A stretch of 64,000 nucleotides of DNA from positions 124,001-188,000 of the forward strand of contig CAWBSR010000009.1 in the NCBI GenBank assembly GCA_963791545.1, in the 5' to 3' direction. Position 1 is the stretch's first letter, and the number at the start of each line of letters is the position of its first letter. The notes beneath the pieces are model-generated. The model searched no databases. It saw nothing but the letters and a program-made list of their open reading frames with translations, and had not been told where the DNA came from. The translations under genes were made by a program, and so were the position numbers. This DNA comes from JALYXV01 sp963791545 (GTDB lineage Bacteria; Actinomycetota; Acidimicrobiia; Acidimicrobiales; Palsa-688). Below are positions 41,845 through 49,609 of this stretch, piece after piece.

Positions 41845-43050
41845 GTGTTCGTGTATGGTGAGGCAACTATCTTGCACGCCGACCTGGACTCGTTCTACGC
41901 CTCGGTGGAACAGCGCGACGACCCCCGGCTGCGGGGCCGACCCGTCGTCGTGGGCTCGGGGGTGGTCCTGGCCGCCAGTTACGAGGCCAAGGCGTACGGG
42001 GTCCGCTCCCCCATGCCGGGCGCCCAGGCCCGCCGCCTCTGCCCCCAGGCAATCGTGGTGGAGCCCCGCATGCCTGCCTACGCCGAGGCGAGCCGGGCGG
42101 TGTTCGCGGTGTTCCACGACACCACGCCCCTGGTGGAGGGGCTGTCGATCGACGAGGCGTTCCTCGAGGTGGGGGGGCTCCGGCGGATTTCGGGCACGCC
42201 GACCGAGATCGCGGTGGGGTTGCGGCGGGCGGTGCTGGAACGGGTTGGTCTGCCCATCACCGTCGGGGTGGCCCGGACCAAGTTCCTGGCCAAGGTGGCC
42301 AGCGCGGTCGCCAAGCCCGACGGCCTGCTGGTCGTGCCCCCCGAAGGTGAGCTGGCGTTCCTGCACCCGCTGCCGGTGGAGCGGCTGTGGGGCGTCGGGC
42401 CGGTCACCGCGACCAAGCTCCACGAGCGGGGGATCGCGACTGTCGGTGAGGTCGCGGGCCTCGAAGAGAACGTCCTGGTGGCGCTCCTCGGCCAGGGATC
42501 GGGGCGCCACCTCTACGCCCTGGCCCACAATCGCGACCCCCGCCCGGTGCTGGTCGGCCGGCGCCGTTCGTCGATCGGGTCGCAGCACGCCCTGGGCCTG
42601 TCACGTTCGCGGCGGGCGCCCGAGGCGATCGACGTCGTCCTGGTCGAGTTGGTGGACCGGGTGACCAGCCGGGCCCGGGCGGGAGGGCGAGTGGGGCGAA
42701 CGGTGGGACTCCGGCTGCGCTTCGACGACTTCTCACGGGCCACCCGATCAGCCACGCTGAGCCGGGCTACCGCCCTCACCCAGGTCGTCCTGGGCGCGGC
42801 CCGAGATCTGCTCGCGGCCGCCATGCCCACGATCACCGAGCGGGGGCTCACGCTGATCGGTGTCGCGCTGACCAACCTCGACGACCACGGCGACCAGCAA
42901 TTGACCCTGCCCCTGGCGGGCCGCGACGCCGGCGCCCTCGATGCCACGGTGGACGATCTGCGGAGCCGTTTCGGGTCGGGAGCCATCACCCGAGCGGTCC
43001 TCCTGGGCCGAGACCAGCGCCCGTCGGTCCCGCTCCTTCCCGACAACTAG
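41845..43050 (+). CDS. dinB: DNA polymerase IV (Y family)
   Basis: 401 residues from GTG 41845; GTG 41851 or an ATG at 41806 are alternatives. Error-prone translesion polymerase. Palm motifs ILHADLDSFYASVEQ (first acidic cluster) and LSIDEAFLEV (Asp-Glu pair), the VVVGSGVVLAASYEAKAYGV fingers strand and VGVARTKFLAKVASAVAKPDG are typical; a helix-hairpin-helix (LWGVGPVTATKLHERGI) and little-finger domain follow. No beta-clamp motif is obvious at the C-terminus. No LexA box was recognised upstream. Confidence 0.95.
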   Translation: MFVYGEATILHADLDSFYASVEQRDDPRLRGRPVVVGSGVVLAASYEAKAYGVRSPMPGAQARRLCPQAIVVEPRMPAYAEASRAVFAVFHDTTPLVEGLSIDEAFLEVGGLRRISGTPTEIAVGLRRAVLERVGLPITVGVARTKFLAKVASAVAKPDGLLVVPPEGELAFLHPLPVERLWGVGPVTATKLHERGIATVGEVAGLEENVLVALLGQGSGRHLYALAHNRDPRPVLVGRRRSSIGSQHALGLSRSRRAPEAIDVVLVELVDRVTSRARAGGRVGRTVGLRLRFDDFSRATRSATLSRATALTQVVLGAARDLLAAAMPTITERGLTLIGVALTNLDDHGDQQLTLPLAGRDAGALDATVDDLRSRFGSGAITRAVLLGRDQRPSVPLLPDN

Positions 43051-43090
43051 CTGGGAACCCGAACACCCGCCGGGGTTTGCCGCCGCCAGG

Positions 43091-43143
43091 TTGTCCCCGA
43101 AGGGGCAAAGCCACGGGAGGGGCTAAGCCACGGGAGGGGCTAA
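43091..43143. terminator. Hairpin and 17-bp direct repeats after dinB
   Basis: TTGTCCCC pairs with GGGGCAA (one bulge) around GAA at 43091-43108, followed by two exact copies of GCCACGGGAGGGGCTAA (43110-43126, 43127-43143). It lies between converging dinB and the luciferase-like gene and may terminate either transcript. Confidence 0.5.
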
Positions 43144-43157
43144 GCCACCCACTCCTG

Positions 43158-44174
43158 CTAGGCGGTACCCGGTACCGGCCACTCCTTGGCCAGCAGTTCC
43201 AGGCTGCAGATCCTGGCCTCGAGGCTGTGGGCGACGGTGCTGACCATGATCTCGTCGGCGCCTGATGCCCCGATCAGGTCGTCCAGCCGGGCCACGGCCC
43301 GGCCCGGGGAACCCACGATCCGCCGGGTGGGCATGGCCTGGGCGGCCGCCAGACCGGGATGGGTAGCGGCTGCCTCTGGTGAGCGCAGTGGAGCCTGCCG
43401 CCCGGTGCGGAGCTCGTAGACCAGCAACCGGCCCGGATTGGCTTGCCACTCGGCGGCCTGGTCGCTAGGCGCGACCAGAACGTTGGCGGTGACGATGACG
43501 TACGGGGCCGCCAGCACGGGCGAGGGCCGGAAGGACTGGCGGTACAGGTCCAGCGCTTCGAGCGTCCCCCCGGTGTCAAAATGGTGGGCGAAAGCAAACC
43601 GCAGCCCGAGGAACCCGGCCAGCTGGGCGCTATAGCCACTCGACCCGAGGAGCACGATCTGGGGACTGGAGGTGGCGGCGGGCGTCGCCGAGAAGTGCTC
43701 CCAGAGGCCCCCTTCGCCTCGGGCGTCGCCGAGCAGCCCCATGAGGTCGAGCAGGTCTCGGGGATAGTCCTCGACGGTCGTGGACCGCCTGATGGCCGCG
43801 GTGGTGGCGGGGTCCGAACCGGGCGCCCGCCCCAAGCCCAAATCGATGCGGCCCGGGTGAAGCGCTTCCAAGGCCGCGATGTGCTCGGCCACGATGAGCG
43901 GGGTGTGATTGGGCAGCATGATGCCGCCGGATCCGATCCGTATGCGATCGGTGCAAGCCGCCAGATGGGCCATCAGCACCGGCGGCGTGGTGCTGGCGAT
44001 GGACGCCATGTTGTGGTGCTCGGCTACCCAGAACCGGTGGTAGCCGAGGCGGCCGGCATGCTGCGCCAGGACGGTGGTGGCCGCCAATGCCTCCGCTGTC
44101 GATCCACCCTCGTTGACAATGGCCAGGTCGAGCACCGACAGGGGCGGGCGCCCGGGCGAGGAGTTCGAGGTCAC
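43158..44174 (-). CDS. Luciferase-like (LLM class) flavin/F420-dependent oxidoreductase
   Basis: 338 residues from a GTG. TIM-barrel luciferase family: LSVLDLAIVNEGG opening, HRFWVAEHHNMASIASTTPPVL, IRIGSGGIMLPNHTPL, LGLGRAPGSDP. This is the MsnO8 type, most of which have not been characterised biochemically; the cofactor could be FMN or F420. Alone between dinB and a small membrane gene. A DDN-type F420 protein lies 600 bp away, consistent with an F420-using host. Confidence 0.93.
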   Translation of the reverse strand: MTSNSSPGRPPLSVLDLAIVNEGGSTAEALAATTVLAQHAGRLGYHRFWVAEHHNMASIASTTPPVLMAHLAACTDRIRIGSGGIMLPNHTPLIVAEHIAALEALHPGRIDLGLGRAPGSDPATTAAIRRSTTVEDYPRDLLDLMGLLGDARGEGGLWEHFSATPAATSSPQIVLLGSSGYSAQLAGFLGLRFAFAHHFDTGGTLEALDLYRQSFRPSPVLAAPYVIVTANVLVAPSDQAAEWQANPGRLLVYELRTGRQAPLRSPEAAATHPGLAAAQAMPTRRIVGSPGRAVARLDDLIGASGADEIMVSTVAHSLEARICSLELLAKEWPVPGTA

Positions 44175-44284
44175 GCGATCGTCAACGCTGGGATCGTCCC
44201 CACCCTTCCCGTGGGCGGCCTGGCGGGCCCCCTTGGCGACGGCTTGACCCCGGGCCTAGGCCGTCGCGGCGCGATGCTCATGCC

Positions 44285-44737
44285 GTGGCGACTGTCGTGA
44301 TCGTGGTGCTGGTCGTGGCCTTGGTCGCCCTGCTGGTGCACCGGCTGCGCTTTCACGGCACGGGAATCGTGGCCCGGCGAGGTTTGAGTATTGGCGCCGA
44401 CTTGGCGGGTCTCGCCGACGCCCCTCGGGTCCGGGTGATAACGGTGACCCGGCTGGGTCCGGACCGCGTCCGCCTCGTTCTCGCCCCGGCGCCGCCAGCC
44501 GCCCCGGTGATCGATCCCGCTCCGGCGGGGCCGGCCGGGGCGGCCGGGGCGGCGGCGCCGCACATGGATGTGATCGTGGAGCTGGGTGAAGACGAGTTTG
44601 GTGTCGGGCTGCTCCACCGATGGCGGGACGCCGACTCATCGCTGGGACTGGTGATTCCGGAGGGCAGCCGGTTGCTGCGACTGCGCTCGTTCGACGATCT
44701 CCAGCACTTGACCCTGAGGCGTATCGACCAGGACTGA
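44285..44737 (+). CDS. Small membrane-anchored hypothetical protein
   Basis: 150 residues from a GTG. One strong N-terminal helix (VVIVVLVVALVALLVHRL) with no lipobox, then an Arg-rich step and a beta-rich soluble domain of 120 residues, split by an Ala/Pro/Gly linker (APAGPAGAAGAAAP). Not recognised. GTG starts 111 bp after the divergent luciferase-like gene. 66 bp after its stop comes a DDN-type gene on the same strand. Confidence 0.6.
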   Translation: MATVVIVVLVVALVALLVHRLRFHGTGIVARRGLSIGADLAGLADAPRVRVITVTRLGPDRVRLVLAPAPPAAPVIDPAPAGPAGAAGAAAPHMDVIVELGEDEFGVGLLHRWRDADSSLGLVIPEGSRLLRLRSFDDLQHLTLRRIDQD

Positions 44738-44803
44738 CCGAATAACTACCGATGCAACCGTGAGAGGCTGTGGCCACCCAAGGTCAGGAGGCCCACGAGC
44801 GAC

Positions 44804-45208
44804 ATGTCCGACTTCAACTCCAAGATCATCGACGAGTTCCGGTCCCACCACGGCCAGGTTGGGGGACCCTTCGAGGGGGCCCCGATGATCGTGCTCACGA
44901 CCACGGGGGCCAAGTCGGGCCAACCCCGGACCAATCCGCTCGTCTACCTACCCGATAACGACCGGGTGGTCATCTTCGCCTCCAAGGCGGGAGCGCCCAC
45001 CAACCCTGACTGGTACCACAACCTGGTCGCCAACCCGCGCGTCACCGTCGAACTCGGCGATGAGCGGTTCGAGGCCGATGCCTCAGTCGCCCAAGGCGAG
45101 GAGCGGGATCGCCTCTACGCCCAGCAGGCGGCCATCATGCCCGGCTTCGCGGAGTACCAGGAGAAGACGGATCGCGTCATCCCGGTGGTGATCCTGACCA
45201 GAACCTGA
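44804..45208 (+). CDS. Deazaflavin (F420)-dependent nitroreductase family protein
   Basis: 134 residues; DDN/FDOR-A split-barrel fold. Begins MSDFNSKIIDEFRSHHGQVG, and GAPMIVLTTTGAKSGQPRTNPLVY and PDWYHNLVANPRVTVELGD are signature blocks for F420H2-dependent reductases such as mycobacterial Ddn. CGAGCGAC rather than a clear ribosome site precedes the ATG. It likely reduces quinones or other acceptors with F420H2. Confidence 0.93.
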   Translation: MSDFNSKIIDEFRSHHGQVGGPFEGAPMIVLTTTGAKSGQPRTNPLVYLPDNDRVVIFASKAGAPTNPDWYHNLVANPRVTVELGDERFEADASVAQGEERDRLYAQQAAIMPGFAEYQEKTDRVIPVVILTRT

Positions 45209-45269
45209 CGCCGAGGGATCGACATCAGCGCCTGGTACGCACGATCTTCAGCGCTCCCGTGGGAAGCCG

Positions 45270-46394
45270 CTATTCGTACTCCACGATCTGGGGCGGTGGC
45301 GTGAGGGCCATGATCTCGGCGGGTGTCTGGAGCGGACGGTCACGGGTGTAGAACAGCTTGTAGCCCAGGGGCCAGCGGGGATCGGTCGCCAGTGACTGAT
45401 AGACGGACACTTTGTTCGGGGTCCCGCCGAAGCCATCCATGTTGAAGACAATCGCCACATGATCCCTGGCCGTCACCTCGGACTTGCCCTCGACCATGGA
45501 ATCACGGAACTGGTGGATCATCAGCAACTTCTGGGGCAGATGGTGGGCACTTACGAGTTGCTCCAACCATGCAGAAACCTGATCGATCTCCCCGGCAGTT
45601 GTCCGTCCGACCTGCTGATTGGGCTTCTGGGTGGCGGAAAGTTCCCATTCCGGGTCCAGAGCCAGCCCGACATCAGGCTGGACCAGCCACGGTTCGAGGG
45701 CCTGGGCGTCGGCCAGCAGGTCGCCCCGGCCGGGCTGAATATCGAGGATCAGCATCCCACCGTGGGCGTGGACTACCTGGCGATAAGAATCGATCTGAGA
45801 GGCCGGTATTTGCATGGCATATCTGCCGTCACTTCCCGGCGCGGCCTGGGCCAGGAATGCGATCAACTCATAACTGGCAACGACCACCGTCCCCGGCGAG
45901 GCAAAATGGGCGGCGGTTGTGGTCAGCCGAGGCCACAGATCCTCGGGTGGGGCCTCACCGAGGACCCCGAGACGGGGTCGCCCCGGGGCCCCGTAGAAGG
46001 CGACCACCCGGTGGGTCGGGAAGAGGCTCGTTCCGCCCCCTGGTTCCTCCAGTGTGGTCGTCGTCGTCGGCCCCGACTTGGTGGTTGCACCCGGCCCCGC
46101 CGGCCGCCCTGACCGCGTCGACCCCGGGCTCGGCCGGTTTCGCGTCGACGTCAGGAGACGACCACCGGTCGGGCTCGAATCGAGGCGATCGACTGCGTAG
46201 ACGGCTCCGCTCACCACGCCGAGGAGCCCCAAACCGGCCACTAGGCGACGTATCGCGAACTGGCGGCGGGTCGGTCGCCTTCGGGGTCCCGGGCGTCCGG
46301 GGCTGCGCTGGTGGGGTCCCGGGCGTCCGGGCCCTCCCATCGCCACCGCGCTGGCCCACGCATGAGCCGGATTGCGGCCCATCTCCCCTGCCAT
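45270..46394 (-). CDS. Membrane-anchored protein with glycosidase-like barrel, function unknown
   Basis: 374 residues from ATG 46392-46394 (ATG 46382 also possible). Cytoplasmic Arg/Pro-rich start, one membrane helix (LVAGLGLLGVVSGAVYAV), a Thr/Gly/Pro linker, then a domain of about 240 residues. HRVVAFYGAPGRPRLGVLG, MLILDIQPGRGDLLAD, VGLALDPEWEL, KLLMIHQFRDSMV and AIVFNMDGFGG are conserved-looking strand ends with Asp/Glu, typical of a TIM-barrel glycoside-hydrolase-like protein. Similar proteins occur widely in actinobacteria as hypothetical lipoproteins. Longer upstream frame not supported. Confidence 0.7.
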   Translation of the reverse strand: MAGEMGRNPAHAWASAVAMGGPGRPGPHQRSPGRPGPRRRPTRRQFAIRRLVAGLGLLGVVSGAVYAVDRLDSSPTGGRLLTSTRNRPSPGSTRSGRPAGPGATTKSGPTTTTTLEEPGGGTSLFPTHRVVAFYGAPGRPRLGVLGEAPPEDLWPRLTTTAAHFASPGTVVVASYELIAFLAQAAPGSDGRYAMQIPASQIDSYRQVVHAHGGMLILDIQPGRGDLLADAQALEPWLVQPDVGLALDPEWELSATQKPNQQVGRTTAGEIDQVSAWLEQLVSAHHLPQKLLMIHQFRDSMVEGKSEVTARDHVAIVFNMDGFGGTPNKVSVYQSLATDPRWPLGYKLFYTRDRPLQTPAEIMALTPPPQIVEYE

Positions 46395-46791
46395 CAGAGC
46401 GTCGATCCTGTTCCCCGGTAAGGGCGCAACCGCAAAATGCGGCCCCGCGTCGGGCCCGACGCTAACAACCCGTCGTCGACAGCACACAACCGTCCGGTGC
46501 CAGGAACGGCGGACGAGGTGGATCGCACCCATCCCTGAGCACCTTGACGGGCCCGTGACCGGGGCTTGACCGGCCCCCTCCTGGAACGCGACCTGGCCTG
46601 GCAACGAGCCACGCTGATCAATTCGTGGCGGCGGCGAGGTCGTTTCGTCCGCATGGCATAGGTGCACATCATCGGCGAGTACACCCGGTACAACGGTCAC
46701 CGCGATCTCCTCCGGGAGAGCATCGACGGAACTACGTGAGGAAGGAGGCGATGGCTGGGCCCGCCGCAGGGCCCAGCCATCCGTGAAACGG
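46395..46791. other. 397-bp intergenic region
   Basis: Holds the promoter side of the gene ending at 45270 and a strong hairpin at 46750-46781. A plus-strand stretch near 46660-46735 reads loosely like the tail of an integrase-type transposase but is not supported. No gene is called. Confidence 0.5.
46750..46781 (-). terminator. Perfect 13-bp stem hairpin after the small secreted protein gene
   Basis: GATGGCTGGGCCC and GGGCCCAGCCATC pair perfectly around a 6-nt loop, starting 10 bp past the stop at 46792 in the direction of that gene. No T-run follows, as often in high-GC actinobacteria. Confidence 0.75.
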
Positions 46792-47058
46792 TTAGGGGAC
46801 GGTTGGGACCTGGCCGGCGTTCTCCTGGGCCTCGCGGGCCGCACTCTCGCCGGCCTCGTGGGTGGCCGACTCATTCGAGTGGAAGCCGCCGCTCGGAGTG
46901 ACCGCCGGGGCCGAGGGGGCGGGAGCGGTGGTCGGCGTCGTCTGCTGCGAGGTGGCACTGGCGGAGCTGCCGGTGAGCAACGCCGCCCCCATGGCACCGC
47001 CGACGAAGGTGGAGCCAACCATCGCCGCAGCGAGCACGGCCTTGCGGATGGGGGACAT
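46792..47058 (-). CDS. Small secreted Ser/Thr/Ala-rich protein
   Basis: 88 residues from ATG 47056-47058, with GGAGAA 6 nt upstream. Signal peptide with a hydrophobic core (VLAAAMVGSTFVGGAMGAALL) and likely cleavage after SASA. The mature part is about 55 residues, low complexity, ending with a helical stretch rich in Glu and Ala (ESATHEAGESAAREAQENA). No homologue recognised. It has its own strong terminator, so it is probably expressed alone and well. Confidence 0.7.
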   Translation of the reverse strand: MSPIRKAVLAAAMVGSTFVGGAMGAALLTGSSASATSQQTTPTTAPAPSAPAVTPSGGFHSNESATHEAGESAAREAQENAGQVPTVP

Positions 47059-47277
47059 ATTGGGTTCTCCTTTGAATCGTGTAGCAGGACGGGCCCGAAG
47101 GTCGGGATCCCACAACCACACTGGGGCCGGTTGATCAGCCCCGGCTGGGCCGCGCCTGGGAAAACGCTCAGACGCCCACTACGTTGCCCGCCCCGGGTGG
47201 GGAAAAAAGACCTTTGGCGCGCTCACGATGGGCGAAGTGCTCCGGGCCAACCGCCACACGAGTTCGCCACGTCGCCG

Positions 47278-47628
47278 TCACTGAGCGCGGCAACGAGCAT
47301 TGGGACCACAAGTCCGACGGTGATTATGAACCTTGCCGCGACCATTTACGGGCTTACGGTGTTTGGCCCGATCGTCGTGGGTTGGCCGAAGGGGCCACGT
47401 GACCGGGTCGATGGGGTCTCCGATCTCAACTGTCCCGGTGTCATTCGAAACCGTGACGAATCCACCAAATCTGGTACCGCAGGCCCGGACTGCCCCGCCG
47501 CCGTCGGCCGTCAAGGAGCCACCCACCACCGAGTTTTCGATATCGAGAGATCCGCCCGCCTGGACAATGATCGATCCCGTGATCGTCGTGTCCCGGACGA
47601 TGGTGGGGAGCGTCGCGGTAGTCTCCAC
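47278..47628 (-). pseudogene. Fragment of a secreted beta-helix protein
   Basis: Residues 1-70 of this frame have regular short strands (TTITGSIIVQAGGSLDIENS, VVGGSLTADGGGAVRACGT, FGGFVTVSNDTGTVEIGD) as in right-handed beta-helix/polymer-type proteins. There is no signal peptide or convincing start, the reading frame begins right at the 3' end of the ROK gene, and the last 45 residues are Arg/His-rich noise. Probably a decayed remnant cut at both ends. Confidence 0.45.
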
Positions 47629-47651
47629 GCAGATAGCCGCGCCCCAGTTCT

Positions 47652-48545
47652 TCAGGATACCTTCGCCGCTCTGGCCGCGAATTCGAGTGCCCCGCCGGGG
47701 CCGGCCATGTCGCCCAGGCGGGCGGTGACCACGAAGTCGGAGCTCTCGTACTCCGGTAGGCCGGGATAACCGTTAAGCGCGGAGGCGAGGCTCTGCCTCA
47801 GCCTCGGTAACAGCCCGGCCATGAGGCCCACGCCTCCGCCAATGACGATTCTCTCGGGGGCGAAGGCATAGATTGCGGTTCGCAGGCCGGTGGCCAGGTA
47901 CCCGGCCTCCATGATGAGCGCAGTCTGTAGGCGTTCGCCTTCGAGCTGCTCGGGCCGTTGCCCCCAGCGGCCCGTCATAGCCGTGCCGCTGGCCATGCCT
48001 TCGAGACAGTCGCCGTGGGCGAAGCACGACCCTTGGTAGGTGTCGCCGGGCTGTCGGGGGACGGCAACATGGCCGATCTCCGGGTGGAGGATGCCGCTCA
48101 CGAGCTTGCCGTCGAGCACTATCCCCATTCCGACGCCGGTGCCGACGGTGACGTACACGAAGTCGCTCACGTCAGTGGCTGCGCCGGCCGCGCCCTCTGA
48201 GAGGGCTGCCCCGTCGACGTCAGAACCCACGCCGACCGCGACTCCAGGAAACGCGTCCTTCACCGCACCGACGATGTCGGCACCGGCCCATTTCCGTTTC
48301 GGTGTGTTAAGCAGACGACCGTAGGTGGCGGCGCCGGGCCGCAGGTCGATGGGCCCGAACGAGGCCAGCCCTATGCCCTCGATCGTCCCATGCTGGAGCT
48401 GGTACGCATGGAGTCGGGAAATGGCCCATGACAGGGTCTCGTCGGGCGTGGTCGTCGGGGCGCGGTCGAGGGCCACGATCCGTCCCGGACCATGACCGAC
48501 GACGGTGATGCATTTAGTGCCGCCCAGCTCGATCCCGCCGAACAC
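47652..48545 (-). CDS. ROK family sugar kinase
   Basis: 297 residues from GTG 48543-48545, 2 bp after the permease stop. ATP phosphate loop FGGIELGGTKC, LASFGPIDLRPG, DVDGAALSEGAAG, catalytic VYVTVGTGVGMGIVLDG, zinc-site region EIGHVAVPRQPGD with CFAHGDCLEGMASG, and IVIGGGVGLM. The pattern (HGDCLEGMASG) resembles ROK fructokinase/mannokinase types. Last gene of the ribose-type importer operon, hence phosphorylation of the imported sugar in the cytoplasm. Confidence 0.92.
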   Translation of the reverse strand: MFGGIELGGTKCITVVGHGPGRIVALDRAPTTTPDETLSWAISRLHAYQLQHGTIEGIGLASFGPIDLRPGAATYGRLLNTPKRKWAGADIVGAVKDAFPGVAVGVGSDVDGAALSEGAAGAATDVSDFVYVTVGTGVGMGIVLDGKLVSGILHPEIGHVAVPRQPGDTYQGSCFAHGDCLEGMASGTAMTGRWGQRPEQLEGERLQTALIMEAGYLATGLRTAIYAFAPERIVIGGGVGLMAGLLPRLRQSLASALNGYPGLPEYESSDFVVTARLGDMAGPGGALEFAARAAKVS

Positions 48546-48547
48546 GC

Positions 48548-49609
48548 TCAGCCGCGCCCCGCTGACGCGCGGGTGTTCAGCTGGTCGAATCCGACCGCCA
48601 CGAGGATGAGGACGCCGATCGCGATCTGGAGGTAGAAGGCGTTGATCGCCAGAAGGTTGCCCCCATTGTTGAGGACGCCCATGATCAGGGCGCCGGTCGC
48701 CGCCCCCAGGGCGCTGCCCTTGGCCCCGAACAGGCTGGCGCCGCCGATAACACAGGCGGCGATGGCGTTGAGCTCGAAGCCGGTGCCGGCGGTGGGGATG
48801 CCGGCTCCCAGGCGGGAGGTGAGAAGGACGCCGCCGGCGCCGGCCAGCAGGCCCGCGATGGCGTACACACTGATGGTCACAACCCGCACCGGGACACCCG
48901 CCAGCCGGGCGGATTCGGGGTTGGATCCCACCGCGTATATGTAACGGCCGAACACCGTCCGAGTGAGGACGAAATGGATGGCGATGGCGATGACGACCGC
49001 GAAGATGAGCAGGTTCGGTATACCCAGCACCGTCCCGTTGGCGATGGTCTGGAAGCTCTGGGGTAGGGGCTGCACCGTCTTGGCCTTGGTAATGACCAGC
49101 ACCGCGCCCCGGGCGATGCCGAGCATGCCCAAAGTGGCGATGAACGGTGGAAGTTTGGCCCGGGTGACCAGGAGGCCGTTGATGATGCCGAGGCCCGTGC
49201 CCAAGGCGATCCCGCACAAGATGGCCAGCGGGACGGGCCAGCCGGCCACGAGTAGCTGGGCCGTGACCGCGCCTGACAGGGCGAGCACTGAGCCAACGGA
49301 CAGATCGATGCCAGCAGTGAGGATGACGAGCAGTTGACCGAGAGCGATGATGGCGAAGATGGCGACCTGTCGGGCCAGGTTGGCCAGGTTGCTCCCGGTG
49401 AGGAATTGGTTGCTGGCCAAAGTGAGCGCCCCGATGGCGACGAGCAGCACGACCAGCCCGCCGCTCTCCCGACCGGCGATGTCGCCTACGGTGAGGACCC
49501 GGTGGGCGGTCGTCGCCCCGTCGGGCGGCGGAGCCGGGGCGACGGCGGCCGGGGGGCCGCTGCGGATGGTGGTGGTCGCGATCGGTTCCCGCCAGAGCAA
49601 CTTAGGCAT
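48548..49609 (-). CDS. Sugar ABC transporter permease, RbsC-like
   Basis: 353 residues from ATG 49607-49609, overlapping the ATPase stop by 8 bp. About ten membrane helices with the BPD_transp_2 pattern: LGQLLVILTAGIDLSVGSVL, FIATLGMLGIARGAVLV, GRYIYAVGSNPESARLAGV, ACVIGGASLFGAKGSALGA. Forms the channel of a ribose/xylose/galactose-type importer, working with the fused binding-protein/ATPase encoded just upstream. Confidence 0.94.
   Translation of the reverse strand: MPKLLWREPIATTTIRSGPPAAVAPAPPPDGATTAHRVLTVGDIAGRESGGLVVLLVAIGALTLASNQFLTGSNLANLARQVAIFAIIALGQLLVILTAGIDLSVGSVLALSGAVTAQLLVAGWPVPLAILCGIALGTGLGIINGLLVTRAKLPPFIATLGMLGIARGAVLVITKAKTVQPLPQSFQTIANGTVLGIPNLLIFAVVIAIAIHFVLTRTVFGRYIYAVGSNPESARLAGVPVRVVTISVYAIAGLLAGAGGVLLTSRLGAGIPTAGTGFELNAIAACVIGGASLFGAKGSALGAATGALIMGVLNNGGNLLAINAFYLQIAIGVLILVAVGFDQLNTRASAGRG

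Noticed and set aside
46660..46737. Plus-strand peptide IIGEYTRYNGHRDLLRE, reminiscent of an integrase-type transposase tail
   Set aside because: Only about 20 residues, with an in-frame stop shortly before and no DDE residues or terminal repeats; could be chance.
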